Origin: Glutamicibacter creatinolyticus
Lineage (GTDB): Bacteria; Actinomycetota; Actinomycetes; Actinomycetales; Micrococcaceae
NCBI RefSeq assembly: GCF_006094275.1
Contig: NZ_CP034412.1
Coordinates: forward strand, 1,798,001-1,862,000
Direction: 5' to 3'
Length of the DNA: 64,000 nt
Under the pieces are notes generated by a model. That model did no database searches. It was not told the origin of the DNA and saw only the letters and a list, made by a program, of their open reading frames with translations. A program made the translations under genes and the position numbers. Below are positions 54,390 to 63,993 of the stretch, piece by piece (the stretch's first letter is position 1; each line of letters opens with the position of its first letter).

Positions 54390-55751
54390 CTACTTGGCGT
54401 CGGTCTCTGCGGCCTGTTCGGTGGCGGTTTCCTCGGCCGGGGCCTCGGCGGCCTCTTCCTCACCGGCAGGCTTCACGAAGGAGGTCAGGTCGACCTTCTC
54501 GCCGTTCGAGTCGGTGACCACGGCGTACTCCAGCACCTTGGCCAGGGCCTTGCGGCGGCGCACCTCACCCATCAGCATCGGCACCTGGCCGGCACCGTCG
54601 AGCATCTGGGCGAACTGATTCGGATCCATGCCGTACTGACCGGCGGTCTGCACGATGTAGTCGATCAGCTCGGACTGCTCCACGCCAACTTCCTCGGCGT
54701 CGGCGATGGCGTCCAGCACCAGCTCGTTGCGGAAGGCACGCTCGGTGTTCTCGCGCACCTCGGCGCGGTGCTCCTCGGTGTCGTGGTCCGCTTCGGCGTT
54801 CGGGTTCTCGAAGTGCTGCGCAACCTGCTCTTCGATGACCGACTCCGGAACCGGAACCTCGACCATTTCCAGCAGCTTGTCCAGCACCAGTTCGCGGGCC
54901 TCGACTCCCTGCTCGACGACCTTGCCCTCGGCGGCGTCCTTGGCCAGCGACTCGCGCAGTTCGGCGATGGTGTCGAACTCGGAAGCCAGCTGGGCGAAGT
55001 CGTCGTCGGCCTGCGGCAGCTCGCGCTGCTTCACGGCGGTGACGGTCACCTTCACGGTGGCGTCCTTGCCGGCGTGCTCGCCACCGGCCAGCTTGGTTTC
55101 GAAGGTGGCGTCTTCACCGGCGGACAGGCCGGTCACGGCCTCGTCCATGCCCTCAAGCATGTTGCCGGAACCCACCTGGTAGGACAGGCCCTGGGCGTTG
55201 TCGACCTCTTCGCCCTCGACGGTTGCCACCAGGTCGATGGTCACGAAGGAATCGGCGGCGGCCGGCTCTTCAACTTCCTTCAGGGTGCCGAAACGACCGC
55301 GCAGGTCGTCCAGGGCCTTGTCAACGTCTTCGTCGCCAACTTCCTTGGCGTCCACGGACACTTCCAGACCCTTGTAGTCGGGCAGTTCCACGTCCGGGCG
55401 GATGTCAACTTCCAGGGTGAAGACCAGCTGGCCCTCGCCTTCCTTCTCGATGGAAGGCAGTTCGGTGATGTCAACCTCGGGACGGGAGAGCGGGGTCAGC
55501 TCGTTCTCCACCATGGCCTGCTGGTAGTAGTCGTTCAGGCCCTCGTTCACGGCGGTCTCGATGACGTAGCCGCGGCCAACGCGCTGATCGATCAGGCGTG
55601 CCGGAACCTTGCCCTTGCGGAAGCCGGGGACCTGGATCTGCTGTGCGATGGTCTTGTAGGCCTCGTCCACGCGGGGCTTGAGCTCCTCGTAAGGAACTTC
55701 AACGGTGAGCTTCACCCGGGTCGGGTTGAGGTTTTCGACGGCGCTCTTCAC
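54390..55751 (-). CDS. tig: Trigger factor (ribosome-bound chaperone and PPIase)
   Basis: The 453-residue protein starts [20 protein letters not shown] with the ribosome-docking [15 protein letters not shown] near residue 44 (E. coli GFRKGKVP). An FKBP-type PPIase domain lies at about 160-240 and an extended helical C-terminal domain follows. The acidic, Ala/Glu-rich tail ([15 protein letters not shown]) is common in actinobacterial homologues. It binds nascent chains at the exit tunnel. Located just upstream of clpP1, but with its own terminator. Confidence 0.97.
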   Translation of the reverse strand: MKSAVENLNPTRVKLTVEVPYEELKPRVDEAYKTIAQQIQVPGFRKGKVPARLIDQRVGRGYVIETAVNEGLNDYYQQAMVENELTPLSRPEVDITELPSIEKEGEGQLVFTLEVDIRPDVELPDYKGLEVSVDAKEVGDEDVDKALDDLRGRFGTLKEVEEPAAADSFVTIDLVATVEGEEVDNAQGLSYQVGSGNMLEGMDEAVTGLSAGEDATFETKLAGGEHAGKDATVKVTVTAVKQRELPQADDDFAQLASEFDTIAELRESLAKDAAEGKVVEQGVEARELVLDKLLEMVEVPVPESVIEEQVAQHFENPNAEADHDTEEHRAEVRENTERAFRNELVLDAIADAEEVGVEQSELIDYIVQTAGQYGMDPNQFAQMLDGAGQVPMLMGEVRRRKALAKVLEYAVVTDSNGEKVDLTSFVKPAGEEEAAEAPAEETATEQAAETDAK

Positions 55752-55796
55752 AGCGTTGTACTCCTGATTTATCTAAGAATTAGGTCTTATCTGCAA

Positions 55797-55833
55797 AAGA
55801 ACCCCGCAACAAAATACTTGTTGCGGGGTTCTT
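55797..55833 (-). terminator. Terminator of the proximal tRNA-Pro
   Basis: A perfect 16-bp stem (55797-55812 with 55818-55833) and 5-nt loop, 10 nt after the tRNA 3' end, with Ts following on the minus strand. Confidence 0.85.
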
Positions 55834-55841
55834 CACACAGA

Positions 55842-55917
<76 letters not shown>

Positions 55918-56076
55918 ATTAGCAGTGACAAGTCTAACCGCAGTCAGACTCGATCCACTAATCGTTTGTGATTCCTTCCGGCAACCTATTGAGTTTCCGC
56001 TGATCACAAGAACTAAACGAATTAGATCTCATCTGCCCCGGAGGCGGCACGGTCAAGTGCTTTAATCCGGTTCAGA

Positions 56077-56152
<76 letters not shown>

Positions 56153-56503
56153 ATCAGTAGGCTTTGAGTTCCACCCAAGGCAGAACATAAAGACACTACT
56201 CACATGGTCATTTCGAACTGTGCCGCGAAGGCTGTCCGGGATTGGCCACAAGAGACAAATTTACACTGCGCGAAACTGAAAACAAAATCTGCGGCGGATT
56301 GTGATTGAGCGTGTTCATTGCCCCAATTACCGGCGAAATTCCGCGGAATCAGGGGAAATTATCCCTACCACTCCTGGCCCTTGCAGGCCTGCCGCGACTC
56401 TGGCGTTGACCGAGTGGCTGTGATAACCACGACACGCAGCGTGAAGAGACCGTGATTTGCGGGGAAACAGAAACAGGACCCCGGGTGAACGGGATCCTGT
56501 CGG
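56153..56503. other. Intergenic stretch between tRNA-Pro and tRNA-Gly
   Basis: No coding frame looks real. The stretch must hold the promoter of the tRNA-Pro transcript (minus strand), but I see no convincing hexamers. CAGGACCCCGGGTGAACGGGATCCTG (26 nt, imperfect) at about 56474-56499 can form a weak hairpin just past the tRNA-Gly 3' end and may end that transcript. Confidence 0.3.
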
Positions 56504-56577
56504 TGGAGGGGATGACGGGAATCGAACCCGCGTCATTAGTTTGGAAGACTAAGGCTTTACCATTAAGCTACATCCCC
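56504..56577 (-). tRNA. tRNA-Gly (anticodon TCC)
   Basis: 74 nt including encoded CCA. Acceptor GGGGATG/CATCCCC with U73, as in other glycine tRNAs; the anticodon loop CTTCCAA gives TCC; T-loop GGTTCGATTCC. Confidence 0.95.
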
Positions 56578-56716
56578 AGATTCCGCAGCGGCGGTGCCGC
56601 GAACAGGAATCAGTCTAGAACACTTTTCTTGACTAGCGCAAATCCGGGGTTATCCAGTTCCGACTAGGGCTCTCATTTCCCACTGCAGGGCACGCGCGAG
56701 CCGCTGACCGCGCAGA

Positions 56717-57697
56717 TCACCGACCAGTGGCTGGGCCGGCTGGACGCTTGCGCGGCGGTCGCTGGCAGCGAGTGCACCAATACAGTTTGCGGCCCGCGAC
56801 CTCCTCGAGCCGGATGGCGGTGCCGCAGCGCCGGCAGGCCTGCCCCTGACGCTGGTAGACGTAGTAGGCGTTATCGGGCCACAGAGGTCCCGGCTCGTTG
56901 CGGTCCTCCTGCCAGGTGGTGATGATTTTCCCGTCACGCACCCCGTCCTGCATGATCTGCACAATGTCCCACCACAGCTTCTTGGCCGCCCGGGCGGAGA
57001 GCTCATTGGCCGGCAGCTGCGGGCTGATCCGGCAGCGGTAGAGCGACTCAGCGCGGTAGATGTTCCCGACGCCGGAGATCAGCGCCTGGTTCATCAGCAC
57101 CAGGCCGATGGGCGTGCGGGTGGCCGACAGGTTGTGCCGGAACTGGCGGTACCCGGCCTCCAGTGCGGCCTGCGGGTCGGCGTCCAGGTCCCTGCCCTTG
57201 GACTGGTTGAACCGGATCGCGGCTCCAGCCAGGGGGTCTGGCCCGAGCTTGTCCAGTTGCACCTGGACCTGTTCCCACTCCAGCACCTCGCAGGCGCTGG
57301 GGCCGCGCAGATCCGCCCAACCGTGCTCGCTGACGATCCGGGCGCGCACCTGGCCCACCGGCTCGGGCGGGCCCAGGTATTCCCCGTTGGCCTCGGCGGC
57401 AACTTCCCGCTCGCCGATGCGCCGGGGCGCACCGATGGAGGAGGCGCCGCGGAAGAACTCGTCCCCGCCAAAGTCGAAGGCTCCGTAGAGCCCAAGGTGG
57501 ATTCGCAGATACAGGTCGTTGGAGAACTGGCAGAACAATTGCTTGCCCTTGGCCCACGCACGTTCCAGCTGCTGGCCGCTGATGCGTTCGGCATCGGCGG
57601 CGAACCGTCCCTGCGGGGATGAAACCTGAACCGCCTGGCCGGCGAAGACGTCGTCGAATTGGCGCGCCAGGCGGTGCAGTGAATGCCCTTCCGGCAC
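56717..57697 (-). CDS. Nei/Fpg-family DNA glycosylase-AP lyase
   Basis: The 326-residue protein starts MPEGHSLHRLA: Pro2 is the Schiff-base nucleophile and Glu3 the acid. MNQALISGVGNIYRAESLY holds the helix-two-turn-helix, and CRRCGTAI...YWCTRCQ is the zinc finger. The PEGH(S/T)xHR start is typical of actinobacterial Nei1/Nei2 endonuclease VIII rather than Fpg (PELPE). It removes oxidised pyrimidines. Two nt downstream of rpiB, thus co-transcribed. Confidence 0.93.
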   Translation of the reverse strand: MPEGHSLHRLARQFDDVFAGQAVQVSSPQGRFAADAERISGQQLERAWAKGKQLFCQFSNDLYLRIHLGLYGAFDFGGDEFFRGASSIGAPRRIGEREVAAEANGEYLGPPEPVGQVRARIVSEHGWADLRGPSACEVLEWEQVQVQLDKLGPDPLAGAAIRFNQSKGRDLDADPQAALEAGYRQFRHNLSATRTPIGLVLMNQALISGVGNIYRAESLYRCRISPQLPANELSARAAKKLWWDIVQIMQDGVRDGKIITTWQEDRNEPGPLWPDNAYYVYQRQGQACRRCGTAIRLEEVAGRKLYWCTRCQRPPRKRPAGPATGR

Positions 57698-57699
57698 GG

Positions 57700-58173
57700 C
57701 TAGTCGATGACCTCGCCGGTGGTTTCATAGGTGGCGATCTTGCCGATGCGCCGGCTGTGGCGCTCGGCACCGCTGAACGGTTCGGCCAGGAAGGTCTCGA
57801 TGATGGCGGTCGCTTCCTGCGTCGAGTGCTGGCGGCCGCCCACGGCGACCACGTTGGCGTCATTGTGCTGGCGCGCCAATTGAGCAGTGTCCAGGTTCCA
57901 GGCCAGGGCCGCGCGCACCCCTTCGACCTTGTTCGCGGCGATCTGCTCGCCGTTGCCCGAACCACCCAGCACGATTCCCAGCGCCTCAACCCCGGCCCGC
58001 TGGTCATTGATCACCGCGCGGGCCGCGTTGATGCAAAAGGCAGGGTAGTCATCTTCCGGGTCGTAGGAGCTCGGTCCATGGTTGACCATCTCGTAGCCCT
58101 TGGCGGTCAGGTGCTTGACCAGATGGTCGCTCAGTTCCAGGCCGGCGTGGTCGGTGGCGATGTGCACGCGCAT
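57700..58173 (-). CDS. rpiB: Ribose-5-phosphate isomerase B
   Basis: RpiB interconverts ribose 5-phosphate and ribulose 5-phosphate. The 157-residue protein begins MRVHIATDHAGLELSDHL and has LGGSGNGEQIAANKVEGVRAA; the Ser-containing GGSGNGE form without the usual Cys is the actinobacterial RpiB type, where a Glu acts as base. GAGGGA precedes the ATG at 58173 by about 6 nt. Heads the pair with the nei gene. Confidence 0.95.
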   Translation of the reverse strand: MRVHIATDHAGLELSDHLVKHLTAKGYEMVNHGPSSYDPEDDYPAFCINAARAVINDQRAGVEALGIVLGGSGNGEQIAANKVEGVRAALAWNLDTAQLARQHNDANVVAVGGRQHSTQEATAIIETFLAEPFSGAERHSRRIGKIATYETTGEVID

Positions 58174-58502
58174 AGGTTGTCCCTCTTCGTGTTTTTGCTT
58201 CGATGACGTTTTGCCCCGGGGGCGGAGGTCTTCTGTGGCCGCTGCCGTCATTGGCGGCGGGCACCACTCCAGCTTATCCACCGGCGCTGGGGTTCGCGCA
58301 TTGTGTAGCGTCTTCGCGGAGACTCCCCCGCCGACCGCGCCTTCCCCGATCGATCGGGGTGGGGCCGGCGAAAGCGGAAAATCCGCCAAATGACTTGCGC
58401 CACCCCCTTGCCGCAGTGGCAGAATAGGGACTAGTTGTTCAATAGATATTTCAGATTTCCATAATGCGGCGCACGAGCCGCATGGATGCGGAGCGAATGC
58501 AT
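58174..58502. other. Divergent promoter region between rpiB and pepN
   Basis: No gene in 329 nt. On the plus strand TTGTTC (58435-58440), 19 nt and CATAAT (58460-58465) could drive pepN. Two short imperfect repeats of CCCCGATCG type lie near 58345. The rpiB promoter is not apparent. Confidence 0.3.
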
Positions 58503-61049
58503 ATGCCCGGAATGAACCTGACCCGTGACGAGGCCATCGAACGCGCCAACACGCTGCGTGTTGAAAGCTACGAGGTGGAGCTGGACCTGACCAAGGGTGA
58601 GCAGGTCTTCGGCTCACGCACCACAGTGCGCTTCACCGCTACCGCAGGCGCTTCAAGCTTCATCGACGCGGTCACCGACACCGTCCGCTCGGTCACCCTG
58701 AACGGTACCGAACTGGATCCCTCCGAGGTCAGCGACGGCGTACGCATCCAGCTGCCGCACCTGGCGGCGGAAAACACCCTGGTGATCGACGCTGATGCGC
58801 TGTACATGAACACCGGTGAGGGCCTGCACCGTTTCGTGGATCCGGTGGATGACGAGGTTTACCTGTACACCCAGTTCGAGGTGGCCGACTCACGGCGCAT
58901 GTTCGCCGTCTTCGAGCAGCCGGACTTGAAGGCCAGTTTCCAGTTTTCCGTCACCGCCCCGAAGCACTGGAACGTGGTCTCCAACTCCCCCACCCCGCAT
59001 CCGCAAATGCTGCAGGAGGGCAAGGCCCGGTGGGACTTCTCCCCCACCCAGCGCATTTCCTGCTACATCACCGCGCTGATCGCCGGACCGTACCAGGTGC
59101 AGCGCGATTCGCTGGTTTCTCGCGATGGGCGCACCATTGAATTGGGCGTGTTCGCCCGCTCCTCGATGATGGAATACCTGGATTTCGAGAACATCATCAC
59201 CGTCACCAAGCAGGGCTTTGAGTTCTTCGAGAAGAACTTCGCCGTGCCCTACCCGTTCGTGAAATACGACCAGCTCTTCGTCCCGGAATTCAATGCCGGA
59301 GCCATGGAAAACGCCGGGGCGGTCACGTTCCTGGAAGACTACGTCTTCCGCTCACGTCCCACCCACGCCATGGTCGAACGCCGGGCCATCACCATCCTGC
59401 ACGAGCTGGCGCACATGTGGTTCGGCGACCTGGTCACCATGAAGTGGTGGAACGACTTGTGGCTGAACGAGTCCTTCGCGGAGTTCATGTCCACCCTGGC
59501 TGCGGCGGAAAACACGGAATTCACCAGCTCCTGGACCACCTTCAACATGTTGGAGAAGAACTGGGCCTACCGCCAGGATCAGCTGCCCTCCACCCACCCG
59601 GTGGTCGCCGAGATGCGGGACCTGGCCGACGTGGAGGTCAACTTCGATGGCATCACCTACGCCAAGGGCGCCTCCGTGCTGCGCCAGCTGGTCGCCTTCG
59701 TGGGCCAGGAGGAGTTCATGGCCGGGGTGCGCAGCTACTTCGCCAAGCACGCCTGGCAGAACACCGAACTGCCGGACCTGCTGCGGGAACTGGAGACAGC
59801 CTCCGGCCGCGACCTGAGCAACTGGTCCGGCCAGTGGCTGGAAACCGCCGGGGTCAACACGCTCACCGCCGCCATCGAGGCCGATGAGAACGGAACCATC
59901 ACCGACTTCAGCATCCGGCAGAGCGCGGTCACCGACTACCCCACGATCCGCGACCACCGTCTGGCCGTGGGCTTCTACAGCCTGAATGACTCCGGCCAGC
60001 TGGTGCGCACCCACCGCGAGGAACTGGATGTCACCGGCGAAAGCACCCCGGTGCCCGCACTGGTGGGACTGCAGCGTCCAGACCTCGTGCTGCTCAACGA
60101 CGACGACCTGACCTACGCGAAGATCCGTCTCGACGAGCGTTCCCTGGCCACCGCCACGAAGCATCTGAAGGACTTCACGGAGTCCCTGCCGCGCACCCTG
60201 GTCTGGAGTGCCGCCTGGGATGCGGTGCGCGATGCCGAGGCCCCGGCCAGCACCTATGTGCAGCTGCTGCTGAACAACATCGGCCACGAGGTGGACTCCT
60301 CGGTGATCATGGTGCTGCTGCGCCAGCTGAACACCGCATTGGACTTCTACGTGAACGAACAGGCACGCGAACAGTCGGGCATCGACGCCGCAGACCGGCT
60401 GTGGGAGCTGGCCGGCAACGCCGAGCCGGGCTCCGACGCGCAACTGCAGTTCACCCTGGCCTACGCCAAGCGCGCCCGCACCGAAGCCCAGCTGGATGCC
60501 GTGGCCGCGCTGCTGGAGGGTTCAGCGGGCCTGCCGGGGCTGGAGGTGGACACCGACCTGCGCTGGTCGCTGATCAGCGCCCTGTCCGCCGGTGGACGCC
60601 AGAGCCCGCAGCAGCTGCAGGCCGCCCTGGGCAGCGACTCAACCGCCAAGGGCAAGTCCAGCTGGTACACCGCCCAGGCGGCCCGGCCCACCGCCGAGGC
60701 GAAGGCGGAGGCGTTCGAGCAGATCCTGTCCGGAACGCTGTCCAACGACAACCACGGCGCGGTGATTGCCGGCTTCAACATGGTTCATGACCCGCAGCTG
60801 ATTTCCGGCTACACCGAGCGCTACTTCGCCTCGATCCTAAAGAAGTGGACCGGCCTGTCCCATGAGATGGCCAAGCAGATCGTGGTGGGGCTCTACCCGT
60901 CGCAGGAGGTCTCACAGGCCACCATCGAGCGCACCGACCAGTTCCTGCAGGAGCTGGGCGAACAGCACCCGGCCCTGCGCCGCCTGCTGCTGGAAAGCCG
61001 CGCCGACATCGTCCGCGCCCTGCACGCCCGGCAGGCCGACCAGGCCTGA
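58503..61049 (+). CDS. pepN: Aminopeptidase N (M1 family, zinc)
   Basis: The 848-residue protein has the exopeptidase motif GAMENAGAVTF and the zinc site HELAHMWFGDLVTMKWWNDLWLNESFAE (HEXXH and the Glu 18 residues later). It frees N-terminal residues from peptides in the cytoplasm. I chose the ATG at 58503 (MPGMNLTRDEA), with GGAG 9 nt upstream and the family's usual N-terminus; several earlier in-frame ATGs (58464, 58482, 58497) are less likely. Confidence 0.96.
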   Translation: MPGMNLTRDEAIERANTLRVESYEVELDLTKGEQVFGSRTTVRFTATAGASSFIDAVTDTVRSVTLNGTELDPSEVSDGVRIQLPHLAAENTLVIDADALYMNTGEGLHRFVDPVDDEVYLYTQFEVADSRRMFAVFEQPDLKASFQFSVTAPKHWNVVSNSPTPHPQMLQEGKARWDFSPTQRISCYITALIAGPYQVQRDSLVSRDGRTIELGVFARSSMMEYLDFENIITVTKQGFEFFEKNFAVPYPFVKYDQLFVPEFNAGAMENAGAVTFLEDYVFRSRPTHAMVERRAITILHELAHMWFGDLVTMKWWNDLWLNESFAEFMSTLAAAENTEFTSSWTTFNMLEKNWAYRQDQLPSTHPVVAEMRDLADVEVNFDGITYAKGASVLRQLVAFVGQEEFMAGVRSYFAKHAWQNTELPDLLRELETASGRDLSNWSGQWLETAGVNTLTAAIEADENGTITDFSIRQSAVTDYPTIRDHRLAVGFYSLNDSGQLVRTHREELDVTGESTPVPALVGLQRPDLVLLNDDDLTYAKIRLDERSLATATKHLKDFTESLPRTLVWSAAWDAVRDAEAPASTYVQLLLNNIGHEVDSSVIMVLLRQLNTALDFYVNEQAREQSGIDAADRLWELAGNAEPGSDAQLQFTLAYAKRARTEAQLDAVAALLEGSAGLPGLEVDTDLRWSLISALSAGGRQSPQQLQAALGSDSTAKGKSSWYTAQAARPTAEAKAEAFEQILSGTLSNDNHGAVIAGFNMVHDPQLISGYTERYFASILKKWTGLSHEMAKQIVVGLYPSQEVSQATIERTDQFLQELGEQHPALRRLLLESRADIVRALHARQADQA

Positions 61050-61140
61050 TCCCCCGGGCGGCGCCCACGGCGTGGTCCACGGCCGCCGGCTGTGGACCAC
61101 GCCATACCCGTTTGTGGGCGAACCATGGGAGAATCGGGCC

Positions 61141-61620
61141 ATGGACCTTTCGCGACACAACTACCAGATTTCCATGCGCTGGACTGGTAACCGCGGCGAA
61201 GGCACCACCGGGTACCGCAGCTACGGTCGCGAGCACATCATCAGCGCCGCCGGGCTGCCCGATATCGCCGGCACCGCGGATCCCACATTCCACGGGGACG
61301 CGCAGCGCTGGAACCCGGAACAGCTGCTGCTGGCGGCCCTGAGCCAGTGCCACATGCTCTCCTACCTGCACATGGCGGTCAAGCATTCGCTGGTGGTCAC
61401 CAGCTACGCGGACCATGCCAGCGGCACCCTGAAACTGAACTACGACGGCAGCGGGCAGTTCACGGAAGTCACCCTGCGCCCCGCGGTGGGGCTGCAGGAT
61501 GAATCACAGCGCGAACTGGCCGATGCCCTGCACGCGCAGGCCAACAAGGTCTGCTTCATCGCCCGCTCGGTGAACTTCACCGTGCACCACGAACCAGTCA
61601 TCCCCTCATCAGGAAAGTAG
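61141..61620 (+). CDS. OsmC/Ohr-family protein
   Basis: 159 residues. The two redox cysteines are in LAALSQCHMLSYL and NKVCFIARSVNF, spaced as in OsmC-type peroxidases that reduce organic hydroperoxides. The closest subgroup is the OsmC-like (YhfA/SA-type) group. GGGAGA lies about 8 nt before the ATG. The globin gene starts 2 nt after its stop, so the two are co-transcribed, consistent with oxidative or nitrosative defence. Confidence 0.9.
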   Translation: MDLSRHNYQISMRWTGNRGEGTTGYRSYGREHIISAAGLPDIAGTADPTFHGDAQRWNPEQLLLAALSQCHMLSYLHMAVKHSLVVTSYADHASGTLKLNYDGSGQFTEVTLRPAVGLQDESQRELADALHAQANKVCFIARSVNFTVHHEPVIPSSGK

Positions 61621-61622
61621 AC

Positions 61623-62123
61623 ATGAGCGAAGCCAACCCGTTGACGCCCCGCGTAGTGAACAACCCGTTCAACAACCCGGTGGTGACCGGCCCGTCGTCC
61701 CAGGAGTTCCTGGACCTGGCCACCGAGCCGGTCGACGCCGCCGAATACGGTGGAACCTTCTACGAGGAGGTCGGGGGCCGCCCGGTCTTCGCCGAGCTCA
61801 CCCGGCTGTTCTACGCCTCGGTGGCAGAGGACGCGGACTTCCGGCGCATGTACCCCGAACAGGACCTGTACCCGGCGCAGATCCGCCTGCAGCTGTTCCT
61901 GGAACAGTACTGGGGCGGGCCCAAGACCTATTCGGAGCACCGCGGGCACCCGCGGCTGCGGATGCGCCACGTGCCATTCCACATCGACTCGCACTACCGC
62001 GACGTGTGGCTCGAGCACATGAACAAGGCCATCGACCAGTTGGAACTGCCGATGCTGCACGCCGAAACGCTGCGCGACTACTTCGAGCGCGCCGCACATT
62101 CGCTGGTGAACCAGCCCGACTGA
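61623..62123 (+). CDS. glbO: Truncated haemoglobin, group II (HbO type)
   Basis: The 166-residue protein has FYEEVGGRPVFAELTRLFY, LQLFLEQYWGGPKTYSEHRG (the conserved Trp-Gly of group II) and RMRHVPFHID, with the proximal haem His. A short N-terminal extension of about 35 residues precedes the globin fold. Group II globins bind O2 or NO. AGGAAAG lies just before the ATG at 61623, in the end of the OsmC gene. Confidence 0.95.
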   Translation: MSEANPLTPRVVNNPFNNPVVTGPSSQEFLDLATEPVDAAEYGGTFYEEVGGRPVFAELTRLFYASVAEDADFRRMYPEQDLYPAQIRLQLFLEQYWGGPKTYSEHRGHPRLRMRHVPFHIDSHYRDVWLEHMNKAIDQLELPMLHAETLRDYFERAAHSLVNQPD

Positions 62124-62157
62124 GTCGCCACGGTCCGGCATCAACGGCACCAAACCC

Positions 62158-62190
62158 AAGGCCTGCAGCGAAGTGATCGCCGCAGGCCTT
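62158..62190 (+). terminator. Terminator after glbO
   Basis: AAGGCCTGC (62158-62166) pairs with GCAGGCCTT (62182-62190), followed by TTGG. The same stem could serve the convergent gene. Confidence 0.55.
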
Positions 62191-62227
62191 TGGCCTGCTC
62201 AGGCATTGCGGCTGGGAGCCTGAGCCC

Positions 62228-62899
62228 CTAGAGCAGGGAGTTGCTGCGCCGCACCAGCACGTGGCCGCGCGGACCGCTGACCCGCAGCCAGCTGCCGCTG
62301 CGGTAGACCGCACTGGTGCCCGCCTCGGTGATGAAACCCAGCGAATGCATCGCAAACCCCGCCCCGAGGGGAAGCTGGAGGCCGCCGGGCAGGTTCGTCT
62401 CGGGCAACGGCGAGGACCAGATGCGCTGGCGCACCTGGGTGATGACCGGGGCTCCGGGGTTCTCCGGCAGCGCCTCGGTTACTGCGTTGATCCCGCTGCG
62501 CGCCGCTTCGGCCAGGTGCGCGTCGCTGATCTGGCCCACCGGTTCCCAGCCCGCGACCGGCACCTGGATGCCGGCCCACGCCGGGTTCTCCTCCACCGGG
62601 GGCAGGGTGAATGTCGTGGAGGTTTCACCCATGCGGGCCAGGCGGTCCTGGATGGAGGCCAGCGAGTAGCAGGCATTAAGCTGTCGCGGCGCGGCCAGGC
62701 GGTGCACCCGCATGCCCAGCACCGTAAAGTCCCCGCCGTCGACCGACCCCTTGGCCAGCACCGGAACATAGACCGCCAGGGCGGTGCCCCGGGCGACGAA
62801 CTGTGCCGCGTCATCCTCGATGCTCTTGGCCCGGCTCACAAAGCTGGCCAGGTCCTTCACGGCGGAAATGTCACCCAAAATCAACGCTTCACTTGACAT
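62228..62899 (-). CDS. Conserved-looking protein of unknown function
   Basis: The 223-residue soluble protein starts MSSEALILGDISAVKDL and has regular codon use. No membrane segment, signal or enzyme motif is evident. A central proline-rich piece (TLPPVEENPAWAGIQVPVAGW) and a beta-rich end (VYRSGSWLRVSGPRGHVLVRR) suggest a two-part fold. It is convergent with the globin gene and diverges from tesB. I do not recognise a family. Confidence 0.7.
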   Translation of the reverse strand: MSSEALILGDISAVKDLASFVSRAKSIEDDAAQFVARGTALAVYVPVLAKGSVDGGDFTVLGMRVHRLAAPRQLNACYSLASIQDRLARMGETSTTFTLPPVEENPAWAGIQVPVAGWEPVGQISDAHLAEAARSGINAVTEALPENPGAPVITQVRQRIWSSPLPETNLPGGLQLPLGAGFAMHSLGFITEAGTSAVYRSGSWLRVSGPRGHVLVRRSNSLL

Positions 62900-63091
62900 G
62901 TTTTCATGCTCTCACGTTTCTGCGGACCCGAGCCCGGCGATGTGATGATTTAGGCATTTGGCGCGGAATCGGGCAATATCTACTCATAAACCGACTTGTG
63001 CCGACACACTGGAAGTTACTATTTCGTAAGGATACTCTTTTCCACAGATAGCCTCTGATTCGCACGCGCACCACACCGAGGAGTACACATC

Positions 63092-63979
63092 GTGGCTGAT
63101 GACAGTCAGAACACCCAGACCCTGCTGAAGCTGTTGGATCTGAACGGGATGGAGGCGCGCACCGACGAGGACATCTTCGTCGGCCATACCCCGCACCAGT
63201 CCCGTCCAAGGGTGTTCGGCGGACAGGTCTTGGGCCAATCGGTGATCGCCGCCACGCGCACCGTGCCGGAAGACCGGCAGATCCACTCCATGCACGGATA
63301 CTTCCTGCGCCCGGGAGATACCCATGTGCCGATCACCTTCGGGGTCGAGCGGATGCGTGACGGGCGCTCCTTCTCGGCTCGCCGTGTGCACGCCTACCAG
63401 AACGGCAAACCAATCCTGTCCATGATCGCCTCCTTCCAGGAACCGGCCGAGGGCCTGGAACACCACGACCCGATGCCGCAGGGAGTCCCGGACCCCGAGA
63501 CCCTGCCGACCACGGCGGACCTGCTGGGCAAGATCAATCACCCGGTCGCCCGCGAGTGGGCCTTCGAGCGCCCCTTCGACATCCGCCACGTCACCGAGCC
63601 GATCTACTTCGGCCCCACCAGCGAACGGACCGCGGAGAGCGCGGTATGGCTGCGGACCACCGGGCCGATGCCCGATGACCCGGCACTGCACCGCGCCGCC
63701 CTGGCCTACGTCAGCGACTACACACTGCTCGAACCTGTGCTGCGCCGCCACGGGATCGGCTGGACCCGGGAGGACATGAGCGTGGCGAGCCTCGATCACG
63801 CCATGTGGTGGCACCGGGACTTCCGGGTCGATGACTGGCTGCTGTACGTGCAGCGCTCCCCGTCCGCTTCCTCGGCCCGCGGGTTGGGCACCGGCAGCAT
63901 CTATGACCGTTCGGGCCTGCTGGTCGCCACCGTCGCCCAGGAGGGCATGGTGCGACTGCCCGAGGGCGAACTGGACTGA
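63092..63979 (+). CDS. tesB: Acyl-CoA thioesterase II
   Basis: TesB hydrolyses acyl-CoA to fatty acid and CoA. The 295-residue double-hotdog protein has RVFGGQVLGQSVIAATRTVP, HSMHGYFLRPGD, and in the second half SLDHAMWWHRDFRVDDWLLYVQ and GLGTGSIYDRSGLLVATVAQEG, with the catalytic Asp-Gln-Thr positions in place. It starts at GTG 63092 with GAGGAG about 9 nt upstream. Confidence 0.95.
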   Translation: MADDSQNTQTLLKLLDLNGMEARTDEDIFVGHTPHQSRPRVFGGQVLGQSVIAATRTVPEDRQIHSMHGYFLRPGDTHVPITFGVERMRDGRSFSARRVHAYQNGKPILSMIASFQEPAEGLEHHDPMPQGVPDPETLPTTADLLGKINHPVAREWAFERPFDIRHVTEPIYFGPTSERTAESAVWLRTTGPMPDDPALHRAALAYVSDYTLLEPVLRRHGIGWTREDMSVASLDHAMWWHRDFRVDDWLLYVQRSPSASSARGLGTGSIYDRSGLLVATVAQEGMVRLPEGELD

Positions 63980-63993
63980 ACCCGCGCCCCCAC